Source of the DNA: GCA-2748575 sp965222725
GTDB taxonomy: Bacteria > Pseudomonadota > Gammaproteobacteria > Pseudomonadales > Ketobacteraceae
Direction of reading: 5' to 3'
DNA: 64,000 nucleotides
NCBI GenBank assembly: GCA_965222725.1
Contig: OZ244969.1
Coordinates: 1,984,001-2,048,000, forward strand
Numbering within the stretch: the first letter of the stretch is position 1; every line of letters starts with the position of its first letter. The translations under genes were made by a program, and so were the position numbers. The notes beneath the pieces are model-generated. The model was not told the DNA's origin. It was given only the letters and a program-made list of their open reading frames with translations, and ran no database searches. This document shows positions 33,189 through 42,260 of this stretch, piece by piece.

Positions 33189-35588
33189 TCAGGAACTGGT
33201 TGCTCCCAACTGGCCGGCGTGTTCATCTGTGCTGTTGTGGGTGTGCTCAGGCCCGGCAGATGGCGCAGGCCTGGATTCCGCTGCCGGCTTTCGCCGGGTA
33301 ATAAACAACAGCAACGGCGGCAGGAAGAAAAAGTCCACCAGCAGGGCCACCACAATGGTAATGGCAGTGAGCATGCCCATATCGCCGTTCAGGGCAAAGT
33401 CGGAAAATGCCAGCACACCAAAATTGGCTACCAGTATTAACGTGGTAATAATCAATGCAGTCCCCACCGTGCCAAAAGCGTAACGAATGGCCTGGGGTTC
33501 GTTAAAGCCGTATTCCCGCTGGGCCCGCAGATATTTACTGAGAAAGTGCACGGTGTAGTCCACCACAATCCCCAGGGTCATGCCGGCCACCACTGACAAC
33601 CCCAGTCCGATTTCGCCATCGATAATGCCCCATAAACCAAAGGCGACACTGGCGGGAATAATATTGGGAATCAGGCTGATCAAACCGAATTTTACCGAGC
33701 GCAGGGCAATGCCCAGTACAATGGAAATAATCACCAGCGCAGTAAAAGTCCCTTTCAGCATGCTGCGCACGTTGGAATAACCGATATGGGCAAACATCAC
33801 ATCGCTGCTGGTGCCTTCGTGGTACATCACTTCCGGTGCGTTGGCTTTCAGCCAGGCGTTGGCCCGCTCCTGTAAATCCAGCACGGTGGCGGTGGAGCTG
33901 TCGCGAATGGTGCCGATTACCCGGGAGGCATCCTTGTTCATGGTGAGCTGGTTGGTCAGGTCCAGGCCGAAAGGCAGCGACAGTTCATATAACAGCATGT
34001 ATTGCGCGGCCAGTTCACGATCATTTGGCAGGCGGTACCATTCAGGGTCATCCGCATGCATGGATTTGTTCAGGCGCTTCATTACCGAAGTGAACGAATT
34101 CACGTGAAGAATTTCCGGCTGCTGTTCCAGCCACTGGCTGAAGGCATCCAGGTTTTTCAGGTACTCAGGATCGGCAATGCCGTTTTCTTCACCGGAGCCC
34201 AGGGAAAACTCGATACTGTTGGGGCTGGTTAAATGCTGGCGGATAAAATCGGAATTCACCCGCACGCTGGTGCTTTCATCAAAATATTCCGCCCATACAT
34301 CATTCAACTTGTTGCTGGGCAAAAAGGCAGTAGTGCCGACAATAGCAATCAACATAACAATAAACAGCCCGTGGCGTTTGTGTATGACAAAATCTGCCAG
34401 GCGGCTGTCGGACTGGCTTTTGGTATCGCGGATATTCACGCGTACGGGTAGCAGAATGGTAATGGCAGGTAACAGGGTTACCGCAAAAATCCAGGCCACG
34501 ATTACACCCATCGCCACTACATTACCCAGATCCTGAAACGGCGGTGAATCACTGTAATTAAGGGATAAAAAGCCCACCATGGTGGTAATGCTGGTCAAGA
34601 ATATCGGTTGCTGATTCAGGCGCAGGCTTTCCACCATGGCCGAACGACGGTTTTGTCCGGTGCGCATTTGTTGAAAGTAAGTCACCAGAATATGAATACA
34701 GTCGGCAATGGCCAGTGTCAGTATCATGGTCGGGGCGTTGGCCACCGGGGGTGAAATTTCAATATCCAGCCAGGCGGCAATCCCCATGGTAGTCGCAATG
34801 GACGCCACGATAATCACCAGGGTGGCGGCGGTGCCGAACACCATGGTCAGCAAACTGCGGCTGGCGATGTACAGGTACAATGCAATCAGTACCATGGCAA
34901 TGGCAAAGGCCAACGGCACTATGTGAGTAACGTCGTAAATGGATGCTTCGCGAAAGGCGTTGTTATTGATAATGCGCCCGGTGGTGTAAATCTGAATATC
35001 GGGGTAGCGGGCTTCGTAATCTTTAATCAGTTCGCGAACCGCTGTGACCACTTCGGGAATTTCCCGGGTTTTGTCGTCGCCCGGCAGAGTAAAGGTAATG
35101 TTGATACCGGTGACATTCGCCGCCGGCGGGATCAGACGGTTAATCAGCTGGGGTTCATTCAGGGCAACCTGTCTGGCTTTTTCCAGTTCCGCGGCTGTGG
35201 CGTTTTTCGGATCTTCCACCAGATCGCCCACGATCAGTTCGTCGGCATCGGCTTCGGTATGCTGAAAGTTGGTGATGGAATCCACCCGGGTGGCGTAGGG
35301 CAGCAGCCAGCCGTTTTCAGTGATTTCCTGAACAATGGCCAGGGTGCGGTTACTGAATACCTGGCCGCTTTCCGGCGCTACTACCAGCAAGGCATTATCC
35401 GTGGTGGCGTAGTCGTCCTGCATTTGCCGGTAGGTGGACAGATGGGAATTGGTGGGGCCGAAGTAGACTTCAAAGTCGGAATTCAGGCGGGGCGGCATGC
35501 CCATCAACGATGCGGCCACAATAGCGGCGGCCGCCAGCAGAATCAGAAACGGATGCTTAACAATCCAGTGTGAAATCTCTCTGGCCAT
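33189..35588 (-). CDS. RND/MMPL-superfamily exporter
   Basis: A 799-aa inner-membrane transporter with the duplicated RND layout: one N-terminal helix (HPFLILLAAAAIVAASLMG), a large periplasmic loop (about 45-205), five helices (about 210-380), a second loop, and five C-terminal helices. Signatures are ANAPTMILTLAIADCIHILV in the first half and GMTLGIVVDYTVHFLSKYL in the second. This subgroup often carries lipids such as hopanoids or other hydrophobic molecules; proton motive force drives it. The start at 35588 follows TGGAG at proper spacing; two earlier starts have no ribosome binding site. The DUF3857 gene begins 162 bp downstream and may share its transcript. Confidence 0.9.
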   Translation of the reverse strand: MAREISHWIVKHPFLILLAAAAIVAASLMGMPPRLNSDFEVYFGPTNSHLSTYRQMQDDYATTDNALLVVAPESGQVFSNRTLAIVQEITENGWLLPYATRVDSITNFQHTEADADELIVGDLVEDPKNATAAELEKARQVALNEPQLINRLIPPAANVTGINITFTLPGDDKTREIPEVVTAVRELIKDYEARYPDIQIYTTGRIINNNAFREASIYDVTHIVPLAFAIAMVLIALYLYIASRSLLTMVFGTAATLVIIVASIATTMGIAAWLDIEISPPVANAPTMILTLAIADCIHILVTYFQQMRTGQNRRSAMVESLRLNQQPIFLTSITTMVGFLSLNYSDSPPFQDLGNVVAMGVIVAWIFAVTLLPAITILLPVRVNIRDTKSQSDSRLADFVIHKRHGLFIVMLIAIVGTTAFLPSNKLNDVWAEYFDESTSVRVNSDFIRQHLTSPNSIEFSLGSGEENGIADPEYLKNLDAFSQWLEQQPEILHVNSFTSVMKRLNKSMHADDPEWYRLPNDRELAAQYMLLYELSLPFGLDLTNQLTMNKDASRVIGTIRDSSTATVLDLQERANAWLKANAPEVMYHEGTSSDVMFAHIGYSNVRSMLKGTFTALVIISIVLGIALRSVKFGLISLIPNIIPASVAFGLWGIIDGEIGLGLSVVAGMTLGIVVDYTVHFLSKYLRAQREYGFNEPQAIRYAFGTVGTALIITTLILVANFGVLAFSDFALNGDMGMLTAITIVVALLVDFFFLPPLLLFITRRKPAAESRPAPSAGPEHTHNSTDEHAGQLGATSS

Positions 35589-35679
35589 GGGACTACTCCA
35601 GTGCTGAGCCATAAGGTTCGATTGGCTCACTATGGATTAATGACCGGCGGTCGGCAAACGAGATTTCGTCAGGTTCAGA

Positions 35680-36606
35680 TTAGTTATGCTCACCTGAACC
35701 AATGGCATGGTGATAGTGGTCGTCAATGCTGTTGAAAAGCGCCACCAGCCAGCGTACAAAGCGTTGTAAATCCTCCCGGTCGGAGTCTTCCGGGCGGTAA
35801 ACCAGGTAGTATGCCTCTTCCACCGGTATGCGTTCCCGGAACGGCGCCACTAACCGGCCCTGTTCTACCCAGGTGTAGGCCAGCGGAAACAGGGCCAGCG
35901 CCACGCCCAGCCCCTGTTCTGCGGCGGTAAGGGTGTTCACAAAGCTGTCCAGGGTCAGCTGGTGGGTATTTTCCAGGGGAACGCCCGTTTGATCAGCCCA
36001 ACGCCGCCAGGGATCCTCCTGCCACTGAATCTGGATCAGGGTTTTATCAGTCAAATCAGACAGTTCGCTCATCTGGTGGCGCTCCTGAAAGCTTTTTGAG
36101 CAAACCGGTGTGGCCTCAATGCAAACCAGCTTTTCCGCCACCAGCCCGGGCCAGTTCCCCATCCCCAGACGCACCCCGATATCCGTATCATGGAGTTCAA
36201 AATCCAGTGCATTGGCACTGGTTTCTATGCGCAGCTCAATATCCGGATGCTCCATCTGAAAGTGATGTAAGTTAGGGATCACATACTCGGAGGCCATGAA
36301 AGGCAGTATATGTGCCCGCACTGAAGGCGAGCCATGGCGGCGTACAATCCGGCTGACATCCTGCCGCAGGGCATTCAAATGCTGGTTTACGCTGATAAAC
36401 ATTTCCTGCCCGGCCTTGGTCAGCGCCAGGGCCCGGTTATGGCGGCGAAACAGGGCAAAGCCCAGCTGTTCCTCCAGACTCTTGATCTGGTGGCTGACTG
36501 CCGATGGCGTGACATAAAGCTCTTTGGCCGCCTCTTTAAAACTGAGCCGGCGACCGGCCACTTCAAAGACGCGCAGCAGATTTAACGGGGGTATTTTGGG
36601 TTCCAT
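35680..36606 (-). CDS. LysR-family regulator, GcvA-like
   Basis: A 308-aa LysR-type transcription regulator. The N-terminal winged helix-turn-helix (PPLNLLRVFEVAGRRLSFKEAAKELYVTPSAVSHQIKSLEEQLG) is close to the GcvA/AmpR class, and the remainder is the two-lobed effector domain. It lies upstream of the RND exporter gene on the same strand with a 91-bp gap, so it could regulate that operon. The co-inducer cannot be predicted. Confidence 0.93.
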   Translation of the reverse strand: MEPKIPPLNLLRVFEVAGRRLSFKEAAKELYVTPSAVSHQIKSLEEQLGFALFRRHNRALALTKAGQEMFISVNQHLNALRQDVSRIVRRHGSPSVRAHILPFMASEYVIPNLHHFQMEHPDIELRIETSANALDFELHDTDIGVRLGMGNWPGLVAEKLVCIEATPVCSKSFQERHQMSELSDLTDKTLIQIQWQEDPWRRWADQTGVPLENTHQLTLDSFVNTLTAAEQGLGVALALFPLAYTWVEQGRLVAPFRERIPVEEAYYLVYRPEDSDREDLQRFVRWLVALFNSIDDHYHHAIGSGEHN

Positions 36607-36872
36607 AGGGGTGAGGATAGCTCATGTGAGGTGGAAGTGGGGAGCGTTGAGTGGTGAGATCACGGAATTTGTCGTTTCTGGGCACCTGTCCGGGCCCCGG
36701 GTGCTGAATACGGTACTGTGTATGACCAGTGTAAAGAGATGTATCTGGATGGGCAGACAGCGGGATGGCGAAGGCATTGTATGTTATAAAACGTGCACCC
36801 AAAAAAATGGGGATTTCCTTTAATTCAGAATCAGGTGGCCCGGTATGACTGCAGGGGCCGATAGAGTAGTCG

Positions 36873-37724
36873 ATGATGAAAAAACTTGTGCTTTTAGTGA
36901 TGTGTTCCTGCTTTTTATATGCCTGTGGTTCGGATGGTACATCCTATGATGATGTTGACGCCCAGGAGGCTGTTTCACTGCAGGAAGTGGATCTGACAGG
37001 GACCTGGCGGTTGTCTGCTGAGACAGACCGGGTTAAGGACTCTACCGGTGAGGTGTTAGTCACCAGCTATCACTACACACCCTACATTTTTGAGGAAACA
37101 GACTCAGGGGTGAAGGTAGAGCCTTGTGCCGAATACGGTGGTAACGCAAATTATGGCGTAAAAACTACCGAGCACTTTTATACGAGTATTCATAGTGAAG
37201 GTTATTCGCTGGTTGATGCGGATACCTTATTTCGTGAAACTGTATATGTTAACGAGCATGCACCTGGCTTTACCTTTGTTTCAAGGGAAACGTTCGAGCG
37301 TGTGTCCGTTGATGTCATACTGGATCGGGGCGAGCTTGAAATTACAGGTGATAATGTCAATTTTGTGGAAAGCGATCATGTTTGTGTCGGGCATTCGTGG
37401 TCCAGTCTGGGAACAATGCAATATGTAAGGGTTATTGTTCCTTATGATGATGATACCCTGGAATTCAGCCTCACCTTCTATGGCGATCTGTCGGTAGGGT
37501 CGTATCAGGTCGAAAGGTTCAACGATGACCTGCAGATCCAGGATGTGGAAATATATTCCAATGCGAATAGTTTTTGGGATACGGTTGGCAGCAATATTCT
37601 CTATCCGGAAAGCGCAACCGTTGAGATAACAAATGTCAATGCAGGGAATCTGGCTGGGCGTTTCGAATTTGTCGGTCGTGATGACGGAAATTATACAGGG
37701 CAGTTCAATGCAGTGTTGCCATAA
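36873..37724 (+). CDS. Hypothetical lipoprotein
   Basis: A 283-aa lipoprotein (lipobox L-Y-A-C, about residue 18) with a beta-rich, acidic mature part beginning DLTGTWRLSAETD, reminiscent of lipocalin or other TGTW-type calycin openings but without further matches. Cysteine residues at about 87 and 172 might form a disulfide. The gene is AT-richer than its neighbours, a hint of acquisition. It starts 11 bp before the GFA-family gene, so the pair may be an operon. No function assigned. Confidence 0.7.
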   Translation: MMKKLVLLVMCSCFLYACGSDGTSYDDVDAQEAVSLQEVDLTGTWRLSAETDRVKDSTGEVLVTSYHYTPYIFEETDSGVKVEPCAEYGGNANYGVKTTEHFYTSIHSEGYSLVDADTLFRETVYVNEHAPGFTFVSRETFERVSVDVILDRGELEITGDNVNFVESDHVCVGHSWSSLGTMQYVRVIVPYDDDTLEFSLTFYGDLSVGSYQVERFNDDLQIQDVEIYSNANSFWDTVGSNILYPESATVEITNVNAGNLAGRFEFVGRDDGNYTGQFNAVLP

Positions 37725-37735
37725 AAGGAAAAGGT

Positions 37736-38170
37736 ATGCAGAAACTCACGGGAAAATGCCTTTGTGAGGCTATTCAATACGAGATACAGGGAGAACTCGG
37801 ACCTATATACAACTGCCACTGCTCAAAATGCCGAAGGTGGCATGGCGCCGCCTTCAGAACCCGGGCGACCATAAAAACAAGCCAGTTCAATTGGATCAGT
37901 GGTGAGGAGTTGCTGTCCCGCTATCATTCGTCAGAGCATGTTGTTAAAACTTTCTGCTCTGTCTGCGGTTCCAATCTGATCAGTGAGTATGATAACGCGC
38001 CTGACAGAATCGGCGTGCCGCTGGGTGGTTTGGAGCAGGCTCCGGCAAACAAGCCGGAGGGTCATATGTTTGTCGCAAATAAGTCACCCTGGTTTGATAT
38101 TACGGATGGTTTGCCGGAATATGATACATTTCCCGGGTCTCATGACAGGGTCAGGGAAACATCTGAGTAA
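37736..38170 (+). CDS. GFA-family zinc protein (glutathione-dependent formaldehyde-activating fold)
   Basis: A 144-aa cytosolic protein with the GFA/CENP-V zinc-binding cysteines: C8-L-C10, C27-H-C29-x-x-C32 followed by RRWHGAAF, and C74-x-x-C77-GSN. The family name comes from S-hydroxymethylglutathione synthase, but most members have no proven activity. It follows the lipoprotein gene by 11 bp. Function beyond the fold is not known. Confidence 0.88.
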   Translation: MQKLTGKCLCEAIQYEIQGELGPIYNCHCSKCRRWHGAAFRTRATIKTSQFNWISGEELLSRYHSSEHVVKTFCSVCGSNLISEYDNAPDRIGVPLGGLEQAPANKPEGHMFVANKSPWFDITDGLPEYDTFPGSHDRVRETSE

Positions 38171-38327
38171 AACTGAGTGATTTGCTTTCCATTTAAAACG
38201 GGAAAGTGCCTCTTGTGATCTTTATGTCGCTTTCCTGAGAGAACCTGACGGTAGTAACGCGTGTATGTTGTATCGTGCAGGTTAACAATACTATTGAGCG
38301 TGGTTTTGAACCGTTCGGACTATAGCC

Positions 38328-39380
38328 ATGAGCAGCACATTGCAAGAACTGGGTCTGGTACCATTTTTCACTCAGCAATTAACAGATGTTGATATCCTGG
38401 AATCGAGGCTCGGGCGGGTCACATCAGTCCAGCGATCAAAATCGACAGTCGTATGCGGCACCGGGGAGCATGTTGTCGAACTCTCGCCTGGATTGCTCAA
38501 GTCAGCCGCCATTGACCGGCCCACAGTAGGCGACTGGGTTGTACTGGATGAATCACTTTCCCGGATCGAGCAGGTGTTGGAGCGGAAAAGCCTGTTCAAG
38601 CGTCTGGGCGCCGGCAGCAGCCGCGAGATTCAACCCATAGCCGCCAATATTGATACCCTGTTTATCGTCACATCCTGCAATGAAGAGTTTAAGGAATCCC
38701 GGCTGGAACGCTATCTGGCGTTGTGTGCTGAGGCCGGTGCCATGCCGGTGATTGTTCTGACCAAGGCGGATCTGGTTGACGATGTGGATGCGTATGTCAG
38801 CCGTGCCCGCCGTACTCAGGCGGGAGTTCCGGTTGAGACTGCGAATGCGCTGGACCCGGCTACGCTGGATGGGGTTCGCTCCTGGATTGACGGAGCCTCT
38901 ACCGTTGCGCTGGTGGGTTCCTCCGGTGTGGGCAAATCTTCACTCCTGAATTCGCTGGCTGGGCACACGCTGGCAGCCACGGGTGATATACGTGAGCAGG
39001 ACAGGAAAGGGCGCCATACAACCACTCATCGCCAATTGCATGTGTTGCCATCAGGCGGGCTGCTGGTGGATGTTCCCGGTATGCGCGAGTTGCGCGTGGC
39101 GGAGGTGAGTGAGTCCATCGGCACTGTATTTGAGGATATTGAGCAGTTGGCGAAGCAATGCAAGTTCGCAGACTGTCAGCACGAAAGTGAACCCGGTTGT
39201 GCGGTGCTCAAAGCAGTGGAAAACGATCAGCTCGATAGCCGCAGGCTGGCTAATTACAAGAAGCTACTCCGCGAGAACGCACAGGCAACCGCAACATTGG
39301 CGGAAAAGCGCGCCAAAGAGCGAGACTTTGCGAAGATGGTTAAAACTGTCAAGCGTATCAAGAAGAATAAGGGGGAATAG
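38328..39380 (+). CDS. rsgA: Ribosome small-subunit-dependent GTPase RsgA
   Basis: Circularly permuted GTPase acting late in 30S ribosome maturation. The N-terminal OB-fold (about 25-95) is followed by the permuted G-domain: G4 VLTKADLV precedes the P-loop GSSGVGKSSLLNSL (about 198-211) and the G3 DVPGMREL. The C-terminal zinc finger reads C-K-F-A-D-C-Q-H-x(5)-C. At 350 aa it matches the family and has a basic tail (KRIKKNKGE). The ATG at 38328 gives the expected N-terminus; this copy lacks the long N-terminal tail of E. coli YjeQ. Confidence 0.93.
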   Translation: MSSTLQELGLVPFFTQQLTDVDILESRLGRVTSVQRSKSTVVCGTGEHVVELSPGLLKSAAIDRPTVGDWVVLDESLSRIEQVLERKSLFKRLGAGSSREIQPIAANIDTLFIVTSCNEEFKESRLERYLALCAEAGAMPVIVLTKADLVDDVDAYVSRARRTQAGVPVETANALDPATLDGVRSWIDGASTVALVGSSGVGKSSLLNSLAGHTLAATGDIREQDRKGRHTTTHRQLHVLPSGGLLVDVPGMRELRVAEVSESIGTVFEDIEQLAKQCKFADCQHESEPGCAVLKAVENDQLDSRRLANYKKLLRENAQATATLAEKRAKERDFAKMVKTVKRIKKNKGE

Positions 39381-39622
39381 CTTTATTCCTCATGGACAAC
39401 AAAATGAAGACATACCTTTATGGAAACAGGTAACAATCAGGATCTTTTGCCAAAACCCGGATGCTGGCGGTATACAGGGAAAAGTAACAGGGTATAAGCT
39501 GCGACAAGTACAGGGGGGTTATAGCTGTTGGTCCACAGGGTGTGGCACAGCCTGCCATTCCCGGATCTTTTTGCATACAGGTGCTCCCTTCCACTGGTTC
39601 CTCTTGAAAAAGGAAATTCTGA

Positions 39623-40105
39623 ATGAAGAAATATCTGAAAGCTTTATTAGTGGGTCTGATTTTTTGCGTATTCACAACGAACAGTTATTCCGAAGGCGGT
39701 GTTGAAAGCCTCTCTCCTGAATTGCGGTCGCTTCTGAGCAAGGAGATGGGGGCAATACAGGAGGGGATGAAAGGAATAATACCTGCCTATGCTGCCGGTG
39801 ATCTGTCTGAAGTGGCGGAAATTGCCGGCAAGATCAAGAACAGTTTTATTCTGAAGCAGCAGATCACCAAAGAACAAAAGCATGAACTTCACCACAAATT
39901 GCCGGCAGCCTTTATTCAAAAAGACCAGAAGTTTCATCAATATGCAGGTATGCTGCAGCATGTCAGTCAGGAGGGAAATATGGAATTGGTGGGTTTTTAT
40001 TATTCCAGGCTGATAGAGTCCTGTGTGGGTTGCCATACCGAACATGCGCGCCATCGCTTTCCTGAATTATCTGGTGAAGCCAGGACTGAAAAGCATCATC
40101 ATTAA
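39623..40105 (+). CDS. Small periplasmic monoheme cytochrome c (c556/c'-like)
   Basis: A 160-aa protein with signal peptide (LIFCVFTTNSYS) and a single heme site C134-V-G-C137-H138 near the C-terminus, the usual position in four-helix cytochromes c' and c556. The helical region between is consistent with this. A possible axial Met lies at 43 (KEMGAI). The C-terminus is His-rich. An AAGGAAA site precedes the ATG. It may donate or store electrons in the periplasm. It is followed after 27 bp by the VOC gene. Confidence 0.85.
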   Translation: MKKYLKALLVGLIFCVFTTNSYSEGGVESLSPELRSLLSKEMGAIQEGMKGIIPAYAAGDLSEVAEIAGKIKNSFILKQQITKEQKHELHHKLPAAFIQKDQKFHQYAGMLQHVSQEGNMELVGFYYSRLIESCVGCHTEHARHRFPELSGEARTEKHHH

Positions 40106-40132
40106 AGCACTAATTATTTTGGAGGCAGGTTT

Positions 40133-40519
40133 ATGTTCAGTCATGTAATGGTGGGAACCAATGATATTGAAGTATCCAAACAGTTTTATGATGCGGTTTT
40201 GTCGGCTCTGGGTTGCCCCAGCGGTGTGATTGACGATAAGGGCCGCTGTTTTTATATGACCAAAACGGGTGTGTTTGGTGTCACAAAGCCCATTGATGGT
40301 AATGCGGCCAGTTGCGCCAACGGGGGAACTATCGGCTTTGCGGCAAAAAGCGAGGCGGAAGTGGACGAATGGCACAAAGCCGGTCTGGCGAATGGTGGGG
40401 CGGAATGTGAAGATCCTCCGGGTGTCCGTGAAAATGCCTTTGGTAATCTTTATGTGGCCTACCTGAGAGACCCTGACGGTAATAAGGTGTGTGCGTTATA
40501 CCGCGCAGGTCAACGTTAA
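40133..40519 (+). CDS. VOC-family (glyoxalase/dioxygenase fold) protein
   Basis: A 128-aa protein with the paired beta-alpha-beta modules of the vicinal oxygen chelate superfamily: it opens FSHVMVGTNDIEVSKQFYDAVLSALG and closes GNLYVAYLRDPDGNKVCALY. Members include glyoxalases, extradiol dioxygenases and resistance proteins. It has GGAGG upstream and lies 21 bp before an alpha/beta hydrolase of the meta-cleavage type, so the two are probably co-transcribed. The metal ligands cannot be assigned. Confidence 0.88.
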   Translation: MFSHVMVGTNDIEVSKQFYDAVLSALGCPSGVIDDKGRCFYMTKTGVFGVTKPIDGNAASCANGGTIGFAAKSEAEVDEWHKAGLANGGAECEDPPGVRENAFGNLYVAYLRDPDGNKVCALYRAGQR

Positions 40520-40540
40520 AAATGGACAGGGTTTCACAGA

Positions 40541-41410
40541 ATGGATATCACTTTCGAATATACCAGCAAAAGGATTGAGTTAAGCCGGGCAACGGTTCAT
40601 TACCACGAGGTTGGCGAGGGGCCGTGCCTGCTTCTGATTCATGGTTCAGGGCCGGGCATTACCGCCTGGGCCAATTATCAGAATAATCTGGCGTTCTTTT
40701 CACAAAAGTTTCGCTGTATTGCTCTGGATCTGCCGGGGTATGGTAGCAGTGATCCGGTAGAAGGCGAGCCGGTTTCGGGTTGCGTATCAGTATGCGTGGA
40801 GCTGCTGCAAACGCTCGAAATTCAATCGGTACATATTATTGGAAATTCTCTTGGCGGCATTGTTGGGTCTCACATTGCCGCACAGTATCCGGAGCTGGTG
40901 ACCAGCTTCACCACCATTGGTGGAATTGGCCTTAATATATTTACTGCCTTCCCTGGTGAAGGGTTGAATCTGCTGACGGCCTTTACTGAAGATCCGACCA
41001 GGGAAAGGGTCGAGGCCTGGCTGCGATCCATGGTTTATGATCAATCCCTGGTGACAGAAGCGTTGATTGAGTCACGCTTTGCCCAGGCCACCGAACCCAA
41101 AACCCTGGCGACCACAAGGCAACTTTATTCGCGGGAGTCGATTCAGAAAATTGCCGACGCACGGCAGCAGTTTGCCACTAAAACACTGGAGCATTTATCT
41201 GCCATCAAAGCACCGACACTGGTGACCTGGGGGCGAGATGATCGGGTCAGCCCGGTGGATATCAGCTTGCTACCCATGCGGCTGATTCCTGATTGTGAGC
41301 TGCATATTTTTCCCAATTGCGGTCACTGGGCAATGATCGAATGCAAAGATAAGTTCGAGTCGTTGGTTATGGGTTTTCTTTCTCTTCACGAACCCGAGTT
41401 TAATCAGTAA
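40541..41410 (+). CDS. Alpha/beta hydrolase, meta-cleavage-product hydrolase-like
   Basis: A 289-aa hydrolase with the oxyanion motif LIHGSGPGITAWANY, the nucleophile elbow GNSLGG (S103), Asp233/Asp234 in WGRDDRVSP, and H262 in NCGHWAMIE. This layout matches C-C bond hydrolases (BphD, MhpC, HsaD type) acting on meta-cleavage products of aromatic or steroid rings, and the neighbouring VOC protein fits this theme. No aromatic dioxygenase large subunit is in the window, so the substrate is uncertain. Cytosolic. Confidence 0.88.
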   Translation: MDITFEYTSKRIELSRATVHYHEVGEGPCLLLIHGSGPGITAWANYQNNLAFFSQKFRCIALDLPGYGSSDPVEGEPVSGCVSVCVELLQTLEIQSVHIIGNSLGGIVGSHIAAQYPELVTSFTTIGGIGLNIFTAFPGEGLNLLTAFTEDPTRERVEAWLRSMVYDQSLVTEALIESRFAQATEPKTLATTRQLYSRESIQKIADARQQFATKTLEHLSAIKAPTLVTWGRDDRVSPVDISLLPMRLIPDCELHIFPNCGHWAMIECKDKFESLVMGFLSLHEPEFNQ

Positions 41411-41477
41411 CTGTTGCAGGGTTTCTTCGGCTTGTGCAACCGTTGAACTCCCGGATTACTGCGGTTGATTTTCTTCA

Positions 41478-41504
41478 GTGCCATGCCGATAACAGGCATG
41501 GCAC
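41478..41504. repeat. Perfect 10-bp stem hairpin upstream of lemA
   Basis: GTGCCATGCC and GGCATGGCAC flank a 7-nt loop in the 268-bp gap before lemA. There is no T-run on either strand, so it is not a normal terminator. It could be an operator, a 3' structure of the hydrolase mRNA, or a dispersed repeat. Confidence 0.4.
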
Positions 41505-41678
41505 GATGATTGTGAATCAGGAAAATCAGGTGCTGTGGTGCTGACTAGAGCTACGGCATGTACCTTTGTAGAAAGTTCTAGTTAGCCCACCCTGTATGGC
41601 CAATCCCCGGGCCAGTATCTATTCTTAGTTTTGCCCTCGCTCTTCCTGCCAGGCTTGGTTATAACTAAGGAGAATAAG

Positions 41679-42257
41679 ATGATTCTTTCAACGGTTACCT
41701 GGGTGGTTATCGGGCTGCTTGTGGCTGGCCTGGTGCTTTATGTAGTTGGTGTCTACAACAGTGTGATCTCTCTGGATCGTTCGGTAAATCAGGTGTTTGG
41801 CAATCTTGAATCGGTTATGAAGCAGCGTCATGACGAGCTGCCCAAACTGGTGAACACCTGCCAGGCCTATATGGAGCATGAGCGGGGCCTGCTGGAGAAA
41901 ATTACTGAGCTGCGATCCGGGTTTGAGCAGGCTTCGGATCCTGATCAGAAAGTCCGTATCGAAAATGATCTCAATAAAATGCTGGGCAAGCTGAATGTGG
42001 CCGTAGAAAACTACCCCGACCTGAAAGCCAGTCAGCAGTTTCTGCAGATACATGACCGGATTTCGGCTCTGGAAACCACCCTGAATGATCGCCGGGAACA
42101 GTTCAATGAAGCGGTGACCCATCATAATGTGACCATTGCCCAGTTCCCCGCATTGCTGGTGGCAAAGCTTTTTTCATGGCAGGAAAAAGCCATACTGGAA
42201 ATCAGCGAACAGGATAAAACGGATAACCCGACACCCTTCCCCCTTAAAGGGAGCTAG
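41679..42257 (+). CDS. lemA: LemA family membrane protein
   Basis: A 192-aa protein with one N-terminal transmembrane helix (WVVIGLLVAGLVLYVVGVYN) followed by the long helical bundle of LemA: RSVNQVFGNLESVMKQRHDELPKLVN is the family signature, and VENYPDLKASQQFLQIHDRISALETTLNDRREQFNEAV the second. LemA proteins have an unknown role and are often linked to membrane stress and to HtpX-type proteases. It is the first gene of a three-gene operon, three bases before the HEAT-membrane gene. The start at 41679 follows AAGGAG. Confidence 0.94.
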   Translation: MILSTVTWVVIGLLVAGLVLYVVGVYNSVISLDRSVNQVFGNLESVMKQRHDELPKLVNTCQAYMEHERGLLEKITELRSGFEQASDPDQKVRIENDLNKMLGKLNVAVENYPDLKASQQFLQIHDRISALETTLNDRREQFNEAVTHHNVTIAQFPALLVAKLFSWQEKAILEISEQDKTDNPTPFPLKGS

Positions 42258-42260
42258 GCC

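Noticed and set aside
39109..39705. 198-codon open frame overlapping the end of rsgA and the next gap
   Set aside because: Out of frame with the rsgA zinc finger, low-complexity composition and no domain.
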